Assembly: GCF_045291395.1 (NCBI RefSeq)
Contig: NZ_CP152342.1
Coordinates: forward strand, 3,100,001-3,164,000
Direction: 5' to 3'
DNA length: 64,000 nucleotides
From: MR-S7 sp000400995
Lineage (GTDB): Bacteria > Pseudomonadota > Gammaproteobacteria > Burkholderiales > Burkholderiaceae_C
Positions 23,806-32,307 of this stretch are shown here, one piece after another. Position 1 is the stretch's first letter. Every line of letters starts with the position of its first letter. The translations under genes and the position numbers were made by a program. The notes beneath the pieces were generated by a model. The model ran no database searches and was not told where the DNA came from. It was given only the letters and a program-made list of their open reading frames with translations.

Positions 23806-24846
23806 ATGACCGCTTTCCAGATCACCGTGCAGCCCAGCGGCCGCGCCTTCGAGGCGCAGGCGGGCGAGGCCATCCTGGCCGCCGCCATCCGCGGCGGTGT
23901 CGGCCTGCCCTACGGCTGCAAGGACGGTGCCTGCGGCTCGTGCAAGTGCAAGAAGCTCAGCGGCTCCGTGGAACACGGCGAACACCAGTCCAAGGCGCTC
24001 AGCGCCGAGGAAGAGACCGCGGGCTACGTGCTCACCTGCTGCGCCCGGCCCTTGAGCGACGTGGTGCTCGAATCGCGCCAGGTGACGGACGAAAGCGCCT
24101 ACCCTATCAAGAAGCTGCCGGTGCGCGTGGCCTCGCTCACGCGCGCCTCGCACGACGTGATGCAGGTGCGCCTGCAGCTGCCCGCGGCCGACACCTTCCG
24201 CTACCACGCGGGGCAGTACATCGAATTCATCCTGCGCGACGGCGCGCGCCGCGCCTATTCGATGGCCAACGCGCCGCACACCCAGGAGAGCGCGCCGGGT
24301 GTGGAGCTGCACATCCGCCACATGCCCGGCGGGCGCTTCACCGAGCACGTGTTCGGCGCCATGAAGGAAAAGGAAATCCTGCGCGTGGAAGGCCCCTTCG
24401 GCAGCTTCTTCCTGCGCGAGGACTCCGACAAGCCGCTGGTGCTGCTGGCCTCCGGCACGGGCTTCGCGCCCATCAAGGCGCTGATCGAGCACATGCAGCA
24501 CAAGGGCACCGCGCGCCCGGCCACGCTGTACTGGGGCGGGCGCCGCCCGGCCGACCTGTACATGGACGGCTGGATCCGCGAGCGCCTGGCCGAGATGCCG
24601 CAGTTGCGCTACGTGCCCGTCGTCTCCGACGCACTGCCCGAGGACGGCTGGACGGGCCGCACGGGCTTCGTGCACCGGGCGGTGATAGAAGATTTCGCCG
24701 ACCTGTCGGGCCACCAAGTCTACGCCTGCGGCGCTCCCATCGTGGTGGACTCCGCGCGCGCGGCCTATAGCGCCGAGCGCGGCCTGCCGCCCGACGAGTT
24801 CTACGCCGACGCCTTCACCTCCGAGGCCGACAAGCACGGCGGCTGA
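23806..24846 (+). CDS. Ferredoxin-NAD(P)H oxidoreductase (CDP-6-deoxy-delta-3,4-glucoseen reductase type)
   Basis: 346 residues. The N-terminal plant-type [2Fe-2S] domain has YGCKDGACGSCKCKKLSG with the distal Cys in YVLTCCARP. Then comes an FAD-binding barrel (RRAYSMANAPH, the RxYS motif) and an NAD domain (VLLASGTGFAPIKALIEH, VYACGAPIVVDSAR). This layout is shared by AscD/RfbI-like reductases and oxygenase reductase components. No sugar-deoxygenation genes are adjacent, so the annotated substrate name common for such orthologues should not be taken literally. The ATG at 23806 is preferred over 23776. Confidence 0.88.
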   Translation: MTAFQITVQPSGRAFEAQAGEAILAAAIRGGVGLPYGCKDGACGSCKCKKLSGSVEHGEHQSKALSAEEETAGYVLTCCARPLSDVVLESRQVTDESAYPIKKLPVRVASLTRASHDVMQVRLQLPAADTFRYHAGQYIEFILRDGARRAYSMANAPHTQESAPGVELHIRHMPGGRFTEHVFGAMKEKEILRVEGPFGSFFLREDSDKPLVLLASGTGFAPIKALIEHMQHKGTARPATLYWGGRRPADLYMDGWIRERLAEMPQLRYVPVVSDALPEDGWTGRTGFVHRAVIEDFADLSGHQVYACGAPIVVDSARAAYSAERGLPPDEFYADAFTSEADKHGG

Positions 24847-24868
24847 CGCCGGCGGTGCGCGCGCAGCC

Positions 24869-25219
24869 TCAGGCGATCATGTCGCGGCACAGGCTGGCGC
24901 AGCGCTTGCACGCCTCGGCGCAGTCCTGGCAGTGCTCCGCCGCATGGCTTGCGCATTCCTGCGCGCAGCTCTCGCAGATGCGCGCGCACAGCTCACAGAT
25001 GTAGGCCACGTGCGGGCTCTCACGGGCCATGGTGGCGGCGGCCAGGCGGCAGATGCCGGCGCAGTCCATATCCAGCACGATGCACTTGGCCATGTGGCGC
25101 GGGTCGGGCTCGCGCAGGCAGGCGGCGGCGCAGAAGTCGCACGTGGCGGCGCAGGCGTTGCAGGCCACGATGCAGTCGGCGTAGCGCGATGCGTCCAGGG
25201 TGGAAGGTGTGTCCAGCAT
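24869..25219 (-). CDS. Four-helix-bundle copper-storage-like protein (Csp/DUF326)
   Basis: 116 residues with many Cys arranged as CxxxC pairs along helices: DCIVACNACAATCDFCAAAC, ICELCARICESCAQECASHA, CQDCAEACKRCASLCRDMIA. This is the pattern of Csp copper-storage proteins, which bind many Cu(I) ions in the core of a four-helix bundle. No twin-arginine signal is present, so the cytosolic Csp3-like type is likely. The ATG at 25219 marks where the compact, Cys-rich frame begins; the long upstream frame is non-coding. Confidence 0.88.
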   Translation of the reverse strand: MLDTPSTLDASRYADCIVACNACAATCDFCAAACLREPDPRHMAKCIVLDMDCAGICRLAAATMARESPHVAYICELCARICESCAQECASHAAEHCQDCAEACKRCASLCRDMIA

Positions 25220-25342
25220 GTCGGTCCTTTCATCGAGACGGGCGGGCGCACCCATCGTAGGAAGGGGCGGCGCACCGCGCCGTAGGACGGCGCCCGCATT
25301 GCGGCGCCCCAGGCCCGGCAGTTTTTTGCACAATGGAGGGCT

Positions 25343-26314
25343 ATGAACCGCAGACACCTCCTCCTTTGCGCCGCCTCCGCCGCGGCGGCATTCGCAGCCC
25401 CGCTGAGCCATGCGCAGGATACGCCGATCCGCCTGGTCGTGCCCTACGCGCCCGGCGGGCCCATCGACGTCACGGCGCGCGCGCTGGCCGAGCGCGTGAA
25501 GGACACGCTGGGCACGGTGATCATCGACAACAAGGCGGGTGCGGGCGGCAACATCGGCGCCGACCTGGTGGCCAAGTCCGCGCCGGACGGGCTGACCATC
25601 GGCATCGCGGCCACGGCCACGCACGCCGTCAACCCCTGGCTCTATGCGCGCATGCCCTACGACGCGGGCAAGGACTTCGCCGGCATCACGCAGATGGTGC
25701 GCGTGCCCAACGTGCTGGTGGTGAACGCCGCGCGGGCCGAGCAGCTCAAGATCCGCACCCTGCAGGACCTGATCGCCTACGCCAAGGCCAACCCGGGCAA
25801 GCTCAACTACGGCAGCGGCGGCAACGGCAGCGCCGGCCACCTGGCGGGCGAGATGTTCAAGCAGAAGGCCGGCATCTACGCGCTGCACATCCCCTACCGC
25901 GGCGCCAGCCCGGCGCAGCTGGCGCTGCTGGCGGGCGAGGTGGACTTCAACATCGACAACCTGGCCGCCGCCGCGCCCAACATCAAGGCAGGCAAGCTCA
26001 AGGCGCTGGCCGTCACGTCGCTGGCCACCAGTCCCATGCTGCCGGGTGTGCCGCCGCTCTCGCACACCTACCCGGGCTTTTCCATCGACACCTGGTGGGG
26101 CCTGGTGGCACCCGCCGGCACGCCCAAGCCGGTGATCGCCAAGCTCAACAAGGCCTTCACCGACGCGCTCAAGGCGCCCGAGACGCAGACCCGCTTCGAG
26201 CTGCTGATGGCCGAGCCCGTGCCCACCTCGCCCGAGCAGTTCGACGCCTTCATGGCCGCCGAGCGCGCCAAGTACCAGCAGGTGGTGAAGTCCTCCGGCG
26301 CACGGGTCGATTGA
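25343..26314 (+). CDS. Bug-type periplasmic solute-binding protein (TctC family)
   Basis: 323 residues with a signal peptide (MNRRHLLLCAASAAAAFAAP). Family features: IRLVVPYAPGGPIDVTARAL, KAGAGGNIGADLVAKSAPDG, YGSGGNGSAGHLAGEMFKQ and GLVAPAGTPKPVIAKLN. Bug proteins are abundant in Burkholderiales and bind small carboxylates or similar ligands, often with no dedicated membrane partner nearby; none is adjacent here. The ligand is unknown. It ends at a composite hairpin repeat that separates it from folK. Confidence 0.93.
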   Translation: MNRRHLLLCAASAAAAFAAPLSHAQDTPIRLVVPYAPGGPIDVTARALAERVKDTLGTVIIDNKAGAGGNIGADLVAKSAPDGLTIGIAATATHAVNPWLYARMPYDAGKDFAGITQMVRVPNVLVVNAARAEQLKIRTLQDLIAYAKANPGKLNYGSGGNGSAGHLAGEMFKQKAGIYALHIPYRGASPAQLALLAGEVDFNIDNLAAAAPNIKAGKLKALAVTSLATSPMLPGVPPLSHTYPGFSIDTWWGLVAPAGTPKPVIAKLNKAFTDALKAPETQTRFELLMAEPVPTSPEQFDAFMAAERAKYQQVVKSSGARVD

Positions 26315-26403
26315 AAACGATAGCTGGTCGCGCTTGATACGCAAGGGTTTCCGCATGTTTTCATGCGGAAAACTTTGGATGGCAAGCGCGGGCAGCTATC
26401 GTT
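26315..26403. repeat. Composite palindromic repeat (inverted pair), copy 5
   Basis: ACGATAGCTGGTCGCGCTTG on the left and CAAGCGCGGGCAGCTATCGT on the right form an outer stem. Inside it TTTCCGCATG/CATGCGGAAA makes a second perfect stem. It exactly fills the gap between two convergent genes and probably acts as a bidirectional terminator. Confidence 0.85.
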
Positions 26404-26883
26404 TCAGAAGCCCGCCCAGTCCTGCTCCACGCGCTCGATGCGCTGGCCCGTCACCGCGGCGAGTTGCTCCGCACGGACCAGGCCGGGCGCCAGCTCCGCC
26501 AGCGGCAGCAGCACGAAGGCGCGCTGGCCCATGCGCGGGTGGGGCACGGTGAGTTCGGGGCTGTCCAGCCGTTCGTCGCCATGGAGCAGCAGGTCCAGGT
26601 CCAGCGTGCGCGGCGCGTTGCGGTAGGGGCGTTCGCGGCCGGCGGCCTGCTCGATGGACTGCAGCGCGTGCAGCAGCGCCAGCGGCGCGAGCGGCGTGCA
26701 CAGCTCGGCCACGGCATTGAGGTAGTCCGGCCCGCCGGCATCGACGGGAGCGCTGCGGTAGAGCGACGAGACGCGCAGCACGCGCGTGCCGGGCAGCGCG
26801 GCCAGCGCCCGCACGGCGGCGCGCAGCGCGGCGCGGGCGTCGCCCAGGTTCGCGCCCAGGCCGATCCAGGCGCCCACGTTCAC
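26404..26883 (-). CDS. folK: HPPK: 2-amino-4-hydroxy-6-hydroxymethyldihydropteridine pyrophosphokinase
   Basis: 159 residues, the usual size. It transfers pyrophosphate from ATP to 6-hydroxymethyl-dihydropterin in folate synthesis. Motifs: WIGLGANLGDARAALRAAV at the start, VSSLYRSAPVDAGGPDYLNA, and the signature RTLDLDLLLHGDERLDSPEL with the metal-binding DLD, followed by VPHPRMGQRAFVLLPL. It starts two bases after pcnB ends, so it is co-transcribed with pcnB, a common betaproteobacterial arrangement. Confidence 0.95.
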   Translation of the reverse strand: MNVGAWIGLGANLGDARAALRAAVRALAALPGTRVLRVSSLYRSAPVDAGGPDYLNAVAELCTPLAPLALLHALQSIEQAAGRERPYRNAPRTLDLDLLLHGDERLDSPELTVPHPRMGQRAFVLLPLAELAPGLVRAEQLAAVTGQRIERVEQDWAGF

Positions 26884-26885
26884 GC

Positions 26886-28445
26886 TCAGGCCTCGGGCGC
26901 TGCGCTGCCCTCGCCGCCCGCGGGCTTGCGGCGGCGCCGGCGGCGCTTCTTGGGCGCGGCCCCGTCGGCGGCGGTGGCGGGCACCTCCTCCACTTCATCG
27001 CCCTGCGGCACCGGCGCGGCGGCGGCAGGCGCCTTGGGCACGCGGCGCACCACGGGCGCGGCCTTGCGCTGCTGCTGGCGCTGCTCCTCGCGCGCCTGGG
27101 CGATCATGTCCTGGCGGCGCGCGTCGTCGGTGATGGAGAACTCCTGCCACCACTCGACCAGGCCTTCGCCCACCTCGCCCACATCGGCGCGCAGGCGCAG
27201 GAAGTCGAAGCCCGCGCGGAAGCGGATGTGCGCCACCATGCCGAAGGGCGTGCTACCCGAGCGCTTCTCGAAGCGCGGCTGCATGACCCAGATCTCGCGC
27301 ATGTCGGCGGCCAGCTTGCCGCGGCCGGACACGTCGCCGATGCGCTGCTCGAACACCGCGTCGATCGCCTCCTGCAGCGCCGGGAAGGCGTGCTCGCCGC
27401 GCGCCAGGCGCTGCTCCCAGCCGGTCTTCACGTCGGGCCACAGCACGCAGGCCAGCAGGAAGCTGGGCGCCACGGCCTTGCCCTCGCCCACGCGGCGGTC
27501 GGTGTCCTGCAGCACGGCCTGCACCAGGGGCTCGCCGGCGCGCTCCACCACCACGTCCAGCAGCGGGTAGATGCCCCGCTCCAGGCCCAGCTTCTGGAGC
27601 TGCTCGATGGATGCGCTGGCGTGGCCCGTCTGCAGGAGCTTGAGCATTTCGTCGAACAGGCGGCTCTGCGGCACCTCCTGCAGCAGGCGCTTGCACTCGG
27701 CCAGCGGCTTGGCGGTCCTGGCCTCCAGCGTGAAGCCCAGCGCGCTCAGCTTGGCCGCGAAGCGCACGGCGCGGATGATGCGCACCGGGTCCTCGCGGTA
27801 GCGCGCGGCGGCGTCGCCGATCATGCGCAAGGTTTTCTTCTTCGCGTCCTGGATGCCCTTGTGGAAGTCCACCACGATCTGCGTCTGCGGGTCGTAGTAC
27901 ATGGCGTTGACGGTGAAGTCGCGCCGCGTGGCGTCCTCGTCCTGCGGACCCCAGACGTTGTCGCGCAGCACGCGGCCCGATGCGTCCACGGCGTGCTGCA
28001 TGCCCGCCAGGGCGGCCTTGCTGGTCTTCTCGTTGCCGCTCACGGCCTCCGCCGCGGCGTTGTCCAGGTAGGCGCGGAAGGTGGAAACCTCGATCACCTC
28101 GTGCTCGCGGCCGCGCCCGTGCACCACATGCACGATGCGGAAGCGCTTGCCGATGATGAAGGCGCGGCGGAACAGCCCCTTGACCTGCTCGGGCGTGGCG
28201 TCGGTGGCCACGTCGAAGTCCTTGGGCTTGAGGCCCAGCAACAGGTCGCGCACGGCGCCGCCGACGATGTAGGCTTGGTAGCCCTCGTCCTGCAGCGTGC
28301 GCACCACGTCGATGGCGCGCCGGTCCACCAGCGCGGGGTCGATGCCGTGCACCGAGGCCGGCACTTCCTCGCGTTTGCCGAAGCGGGGCTTGGCGCCGCG
28401 CGGGGCCGCCTTGCCCAGCAGTTTGTCGATGAAGGTCTTGATCAT
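26886..28445 (-). CDS. pcnB: Poly(A) polymerase I
   Basis: 519 residues. It adds 3' poly(A) tails that destabilise RNA. The nucleotidyltransferase core reads AYIVGGAVRDLLLGLKPKDF DVATDATPEQVK (metal-binding DxD), followed by the RxxR-type RYREDPVRIIRAVRFAAKL that distinguishes PcnB from CCA-adding enzymes. The C-terminus is a long basic Lys/Arg tail (APKKRRRRRRKPAGG), usual for beta/gamma PAP I. Its ATG overlaps the expected stop of the upstream HAD gene. folK follows. Confidence 0.95.
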   Translation of the reverse strand: MIKTFIDKLLGKAAPRGAKPRFGKREEVPASVHGIDPALVDRRAIDVVRTLQDEGYQAYIVGGAVRDLLLGLKPKDFDVATDATPEQVKGLFRRAFIIGKRFRIVHVVHGRGREHEVIEVSTFRAYLDNAAAEAVSGNEKTSKAALAGMQHAVDASGRVLRDNVWGPQDEDATRRDFTVNAMYYDPQTQIVVDFHKGIQDAKKKTLRMIGDAAARYREDPVRIIRAVRFAAKLSALGFTLEARTAKPLAECKRLLQEVPQSRLFDEMLKLLQTGHASASIEQLQKLGLERGIYPLLDVVVERAGEPLVQAVLQDTDRRVGEGKAVAPSFLLACVLWPDVKTGWEQRLARGEHAFPALQEAIDAVFEQRIGDVSGRGKLAADMREIWVMQPRFEKRSGSTPFGMVAHIRFRAGFDFLRLRADVGEVGEGLVEWWQEFSITDDARRQDMIAQAREEQRQQQRKAAPVVRRVPKAPAAAAPVPQGDEVEEVPATAADGAAPKKRRRRRRKPAGGEGSAAPEA

Positions 28446-29130
28446 TTTTTTCTTCGAAAAGGTCCAGAATGCGCCAGCCGCGCTCCTGGGCCAGCGCCCG
28501 CAGGCGCGGATCGGGGTTGGTGGCGACGGGGTGGTCCACTTTCTCGAGCAGAGGCACGTCGTTCATGGAGTCGCTGTAGAAGGTGCTCTCCACGCCCGCC
28601 CAGTCCAGGCCGCGCGCGGCCAGCCACTCCTCCATGCGCCGCACCTTGCCTTCGCGCATGGAGGGCACACCGCGGATGGCGCCGGTGTACCAGCCGTCGC
28701 CACCGCGCTCCAGCTCCACGGCCAGCAGTTGTTCCACGCCCAGCGCCTGGGCGATGGGACGGGTCACGAACTCGTTGGTGGCAGTGATGATGAGCACCTC
28801 GTCGCCCGCGTCGCGGTGCTGCTTCAGCAGCGCCAGCGCCTGCGCGCGGATGGCCGGGGCGATCACCTCGCGCATGAACTGCGCATGCGCGTCGGCCGCG
28901 GCCTGCGCGCCGCGCCGGCACACGGCCTCGGTGGCGAAGCGCACGTACTCGTGCACGTCGAGCGTGCCGGCCACGTAGGCGTCGTAGAACGCCTGGTTGC
29001 GCCGGCCGAACTCGGCCCGGTCGGCCCAGCCGATGCGGATGGTGAACTCGCCCCACTCGTAGTCAGAATCGAGCGGCAGCAGCGTATGGTCGAGATCGAA
29101 CAGGGCCAGACGAGGACGAGATGCCTGCAT
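28442..29130 (-). CDS. HAD-IB family phosphatase (SerB-like), stop codon lost by a one-base change
   Basis: About 229 residues if corrected. DxDxT motif FDLDHTLLPL (Asp 12 and 14), VLIITATNEFVTRPIA (motif II) and STFYSDSMNDVPLLEKV (motif IV) show a complete HAD-IB hydrolase. The start is ATG at 29130. The sequence ends LDLFEE at a run of seven A (28445-28451). With eight A the frame would read EEKK-stop, overlapping the pcnB ATG as ATGA. As given, the frame instead runs on out of phase through pcnB to 27253 with an Arg-rich, non-natural tail. The coordinates here are the inferred gene. Substrate unknown. Confidence 0.7.
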
Positions 29131-29296
29131 TTCAGTTTTCCATGGTGTGTTGCTCCGCCCCGGCTCCATGCAACTGGCGCAACCCGCGCCAGCGGCCGCT
29201 GCGCAAGGGCCGCCCCGCCGCGCTGGCGGCGTCCCCCTTCCCGCAGCGCGCAGCGATGCGAGAGAAGGGAAGCGGCGAAGCCGCTCAGGGGGTTGT

Positions 29297-29989
29297 TCAT
29301 TCCGTCTCCAGCATGGTCTTGAGCAAGGGGATGGTGATGGCACGCTTTTCGCGCAGCGCGAAGCCGTCGAGCCGGTCGAGCAGTTGCGTCAGGCTACCCA
29401 GGTCGCGCGAGAAGCGGCCCAGCATGTAGTCCAGCACGTCGTCGGACAGGAAGATGCCGCGCGCGTCGGCCTGCTGGCGCAGCACGGCGCGGCGCTCGGG
29501 TTCATGAAGCAGATGGAGCTGGAACACATGGCCCCAGCCCAGGCGCGTGCGCAGGTCGTCGCGCAGCGGCAGGTCGGCCGGTGGCACCAGCCCGGCCGCC
29601 AGCACCCAGCGCGGCGCGCCCACGGCGGGGCTGATGGCATTGACGAACCAGTTGAACGCGGCCGCCTGCTGCCCGGTGGTGTAGAGGTGCACGTCGTCGA
29701 GCAGTACGGCGCTCCAGCGCTCGTCGAAGGCCGTGGGCGCGGCCACGGAGGCATCCAGCCAGCCCACGCGTGCACCCTGGCCGCGCAGCGCCTCGTACAC
29801 GGCGCGCAGCAGGTGCGACTTGCCCGTGCCCGTCTCGCCCCACAGGTAGGTGGGCACGGGCGAGCGCGGCGCCGCGCCGTCACCGGCGGCCAGGCGCAGA
29901 TGCTGCAGCGCCTGGTCGTTGGGACCGGCGTGGAAGTTGTCCAGCGTGGGGCCGGTGGCCAGGCCGATGTCGAGCGCCAGTTGCTTCAT
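29297..29989 (-). CDS. hda: DnaA regulatory inactivator Hda
   Basis: 230 residues. It is a DnaA-related AAA+ protein that, with the sliding clamp, stimulates hydrolysis of DnaA-ATP. The N-terminal MKQLALDI fits the clamp-binding motif. Walker A is WGETGTGKSHLLRAV (Lys about 57), Walker B LLDDVHLY, and DLRTRLGWGHVFQL contains the sensor/arginine region. It lacks a C-terminal DnaA DNA-binding domain, as expected. It lies upstream of the HAD and pcnB genes on the same strand with a 166-bp gap, and divergent from purM. Confidence 0.92.
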   Translation of the reverse strand: MKQLALDIGLATGPTLDNFHAGPNDQALQHLRLAAGDGAAPRSPVPTYLWGETGTGKSHLLRAVYEALRGQGARVGWLDASVAAPTAFDERWSAVLLDDVHLYTTGQQAAAFNWFVNAISPAVGAPRWVLAAGLVPPADLPLRDDLRTRLGWGHVFQLHLLHEPERRAVLRQQADARGIFLSDDVLDYMLGRFSRDLGSLTQLLDRLDGFALREKRAITIPLLKTMLETE

Positions 29990-30114
29990 CGGACGTGGCG
30001 GGAGGTATGGGATTGCATGGGAAGCGGATGGAAAAGCCCTGCCGTAGCAGAGCCGGAGCAGCCGGTGATTTTACGGCCCCTTAAAATCCGTTGTTTTCGC
30101 CCACCCGCACCTCC

Positions 30115-31158
30115 ATGAGCTCCTCCACCCCCATCTCGTACAAAGACGCCGGCGTCGACATCGACGCGGGCGACGCCCTGGTCGAACGCCTCAAGCCGCT
30201 GGCCAAGAAAACCCTGCGCGAGGGCGTGATGGCCGGCATCGGCGGCTTCGGCGCGCTGTTCGAGGTGCCCAAGCGCTACCAGGAGCCCGTGCTGGTCAGC
30301 GGCACCGACGGCGTGGGCACCAAGCTCAAGCTGGCCTTCGAGTGGAACATGCACGACACTGTGGGCATCGACCTGGTGGCCATGAGCGTGAACGACGTGC
30401 TGGTGCAGGGCGCCGAGCCGCTGTTCTTCCTGGACTACTTCGCCTGCGGCAAGCTCGACGTGGACACCGCCGCCGCCGTCGTGGGCGGCATCGCCAAGGG
30501 CTGCGAGCTGTCCGGCTGCGCGCTGATCGGCGGCGAGACGGCCGAGATGCCCGGCATGTACCCGGCGGGCGAATACGACCTGGCCGGCTTCGCCGTGGGC
30601 GCGGTCGAGAAGTCCAAGATCCTGACGGGCAAGAACGTGGCCGCGGGCGACGTGGTGCTGGGCCTGGCGTCGAGCGGCGTGCACTCCAACGGCTTCAGCC
30701 TGGTGCGCAAGTGCATCGAGCGCGCACAACAAGGTGGCGCCGATCTGCCCGCCACGCTGGATGGCAAGCCCTTCAAGCAGGCCGTCATGGAGCCCACGCG
30801 CCTGTATGTGAAGAACGTGCTGGCCGCGCTGGAAAAGCACCCCATCAAGGCCCTGGCCCACATCACCGGCGGCGGCCTGCTGGAGAACATCCCGCGCGTG
30901 CTGCCCGAGGGCCTGGCCGCGCACCTGAAGGCCGGAAGCTGGCCACAGACCGAGCTGTTCGCCTGGCTGCAGAAGACCGCCGGGATCGACGACGTGGAGA
31001 TGAACCGCACGTTCAACAACGGCATCGGCATGGTGGTGGTGGTGGATGCGGCCCATGCCGACGCCACGGCTGCGACGCTGCGCGCCGCGGGCGAGGCGGT
31101 TCATGCGATCGGCACGATCGCCGAGCGCGGCGCGGGTGCCGCCGTCGTGGTGGCCTGA
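30115..31158 (+). CDS. purM: Phosphoribosylformylglycinamidine cyclo-ligase (AIR synthetase)
   Basis: 347 residues, standard length. It closes the imidazole ring in purine synthesis using ATP. Motifs: ISYKDAGVDIDAGDALVERL, VSGTDGVGTKLKLAFEWN, the MSVNDVLVQGAEPLFFLDYF metal/ATP segment, GCALIGGETAEMPGMY, and ITGGGLLENIPRVLP. The ATG at 30115 matches the usual MSxxxxxSYKDAGV start. Divergent from hda; the AI-2E-type permease gene follows 14 bp downstream. Confidence 0.97.
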   Translation: MSSSTPISYKDAGVDIDAGDALVERLKPLAKKTLREGVMAGIGGFGALFEVPKRYQEPVLVSGTDGVGTKLKLAFEWNMHDTVGIDLVAMSVNDVLVQGAEPLFFLDYFACGKLDVDTAAAVVGGIAKGCELSGCALIGGETAEMPGMYPAGEYDLAGFAVGAVEKSKILTGKNVAAGDVVLGLASSGVHSNGFSLVRKCIERAQQGGADLPATLDGKPFKQAVMEPTRLYVKNVLAALEKHPIKALAHITGGGLLENIPRVLPEGLAAHLKAGSWPQTELFAWLQKTAGIDDVEMNRTFNNGIGMVVVVDAAHADATAATLRAAGEAVHAIGTIAERGAGAAVVVA

Positions 31159-31172
31159 TACCGCTTCCTTCC

Positions 31173-32201
31173 ATGGCTTCCGGGCAACCGCCCTTCCCGC
31201 CGCCCACGCGCGGCGTCAAGATCGCCAGCTACCTGCTCATGGGCGGCACGCTGCTGCTGGTGATGCTGCGCGGCCTGCTGCCCGGCCTGCTGTGCGTCTG
31301 CCTGGGCTTCCTGCTCACGCGCTGGCTGGCGCCGCGCCTGGGGTGGCTGCCGCGCCGCCTGCCGGTCAGCGGGCAGACGCTGGCCGCTGCGCTGGTGATG
31401 CTCTCGCCGCTGCTGTTCATGGCGCTGGCGCTGTCGCACTCGCGCACCTACATCGTCGATGCGCCGCAGCAGTACCGCGAGCTGCTGGACTACCTGGCGC
31501 GCACCGTGCTGGAGCTGCGCCTGAAGCTGCCACCCGACATCGCCGCCCAGCTGCCCGCGGGCGCGGCCGAGATCCAGCGCGCCATCGCCGGCTACCTGGC
31601 GGCCAAGTCGGGCGCGCTCGCCACGGCCGGGCGTGTGTGGCTCACCGGGCTGCTCTACGCCTACGTGGGACTGCTCATCGGCGCGCTGGCCGCCGTGCGC
31701 AGCATGAAAGGCACGCGCGGGCCCCTGGCGCAGGAACTGGCACTGCGCGTGGCCCGCATGGGCGATGCCTTCCGCCAGATCGTCGCCGCGCAGTTCTGGA
31801 TCGCGGCCTTCAACACCCTGCTCACCGCCCTGTTCCTGCTGCTGGTGCTGCCGCTGTGGGACATGCGGCTGCCCTACACGCCCGCGCTCATCACGCTCAC
31901 CTTCGTGGCCGGGCTGGTGCCCATCGTGGGCAACCTGCTGTGCAACGCGGTGCTCACGCTGGTGGGCCTGTCCGTCTCGCCGACGGCGGCGGTGGCCTGC
32001 CTGGCCTTCCTGATCCTGATCCACAAGGCCGAATACGTCATCAACGCCAAGGTGGTGGGCCAGCGCACGCACATGGGCGTGTGGGAGCTGCTGGCGGTGA
32101 TGTTCGTGGCCGAGGCGGTGTTCGGCCCCGCCGGGCTGGTGGCGGCACCGCTCTTTTACGCCTACCTCAAGAAGGAGCTGGAGGCGGCGCGGCTGGTGTG
32201 A
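31173..32201 (+). CDS. AI-2E family (PerM-like) membrane transporter
   Basis: 342 residues with about seven or eight hydrophobic helices in the 2+3+3 pattern of AI-2E/PerM proteins. The C-terminal family segment GLVPIVGNLLCNAVLTLVGL, INAKVVGQRTHMGVWELLAV and EAVFGPAGLVAAPLFYAYLK is clear. Some members export autoinducer-2, others act in Na+/H+ exchange; the family name does not prove either. It starts 14 bp after purM and is probably co-transcribed. Confidence 0.88.
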   Translation: MASGQPPFPPPTRGVKIASYLLMGGTLLLVMLRGLLPGLLCVCLGFLLTRWLAPRLGWLPRRLPVSGQTLAAALVMLSPLLFMALALSHSRTYIVDAPQQYRELLDYLARTVLELRLKLPPDIAAQLPAGAAEIQRAIAGYLAAKSGALATAGRVWLTGLLYAYVGLLIGALAAVRSMKGTRGPLAQELALRVARMGDAFRQIVAAQFWIAAFNTLLTALFLLLVLPLWDMRLPYTPALITLTFVAGLVPIVGNLLCNAVLTLVGLSVSPTAAVACLAFLILIHKAEYVINAKVVGQRTHMGVWELLAVMFVAEAVFGPAGLVAAPLFYAYLKKELEAARLV

Positions 32202-32307
32202 CCAGCCATGTCGCAAAATGACCGGATCCTGTCCTTCGGCGGCAGGACGCACGGCGCCCGCGCAGGCACCATGAGCGCTATCGACCATCCCTCTTGTGGA
32301 GCACCGC

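Noticed and set aside
22819..24837. 672-codon frame extending the SDR protein upstream
   Set aside because: The upstream 360 codons lie opposite a clear ferredoxin reductase gene and have no family features.
27253..28441. Arg-rich 400-residue C-terminal extension of the HAD phosphatase
   Set aside because: It is an out-of-phase reading of pcnB; a one-base change in an A-run explains it better than a genuine giant protein.
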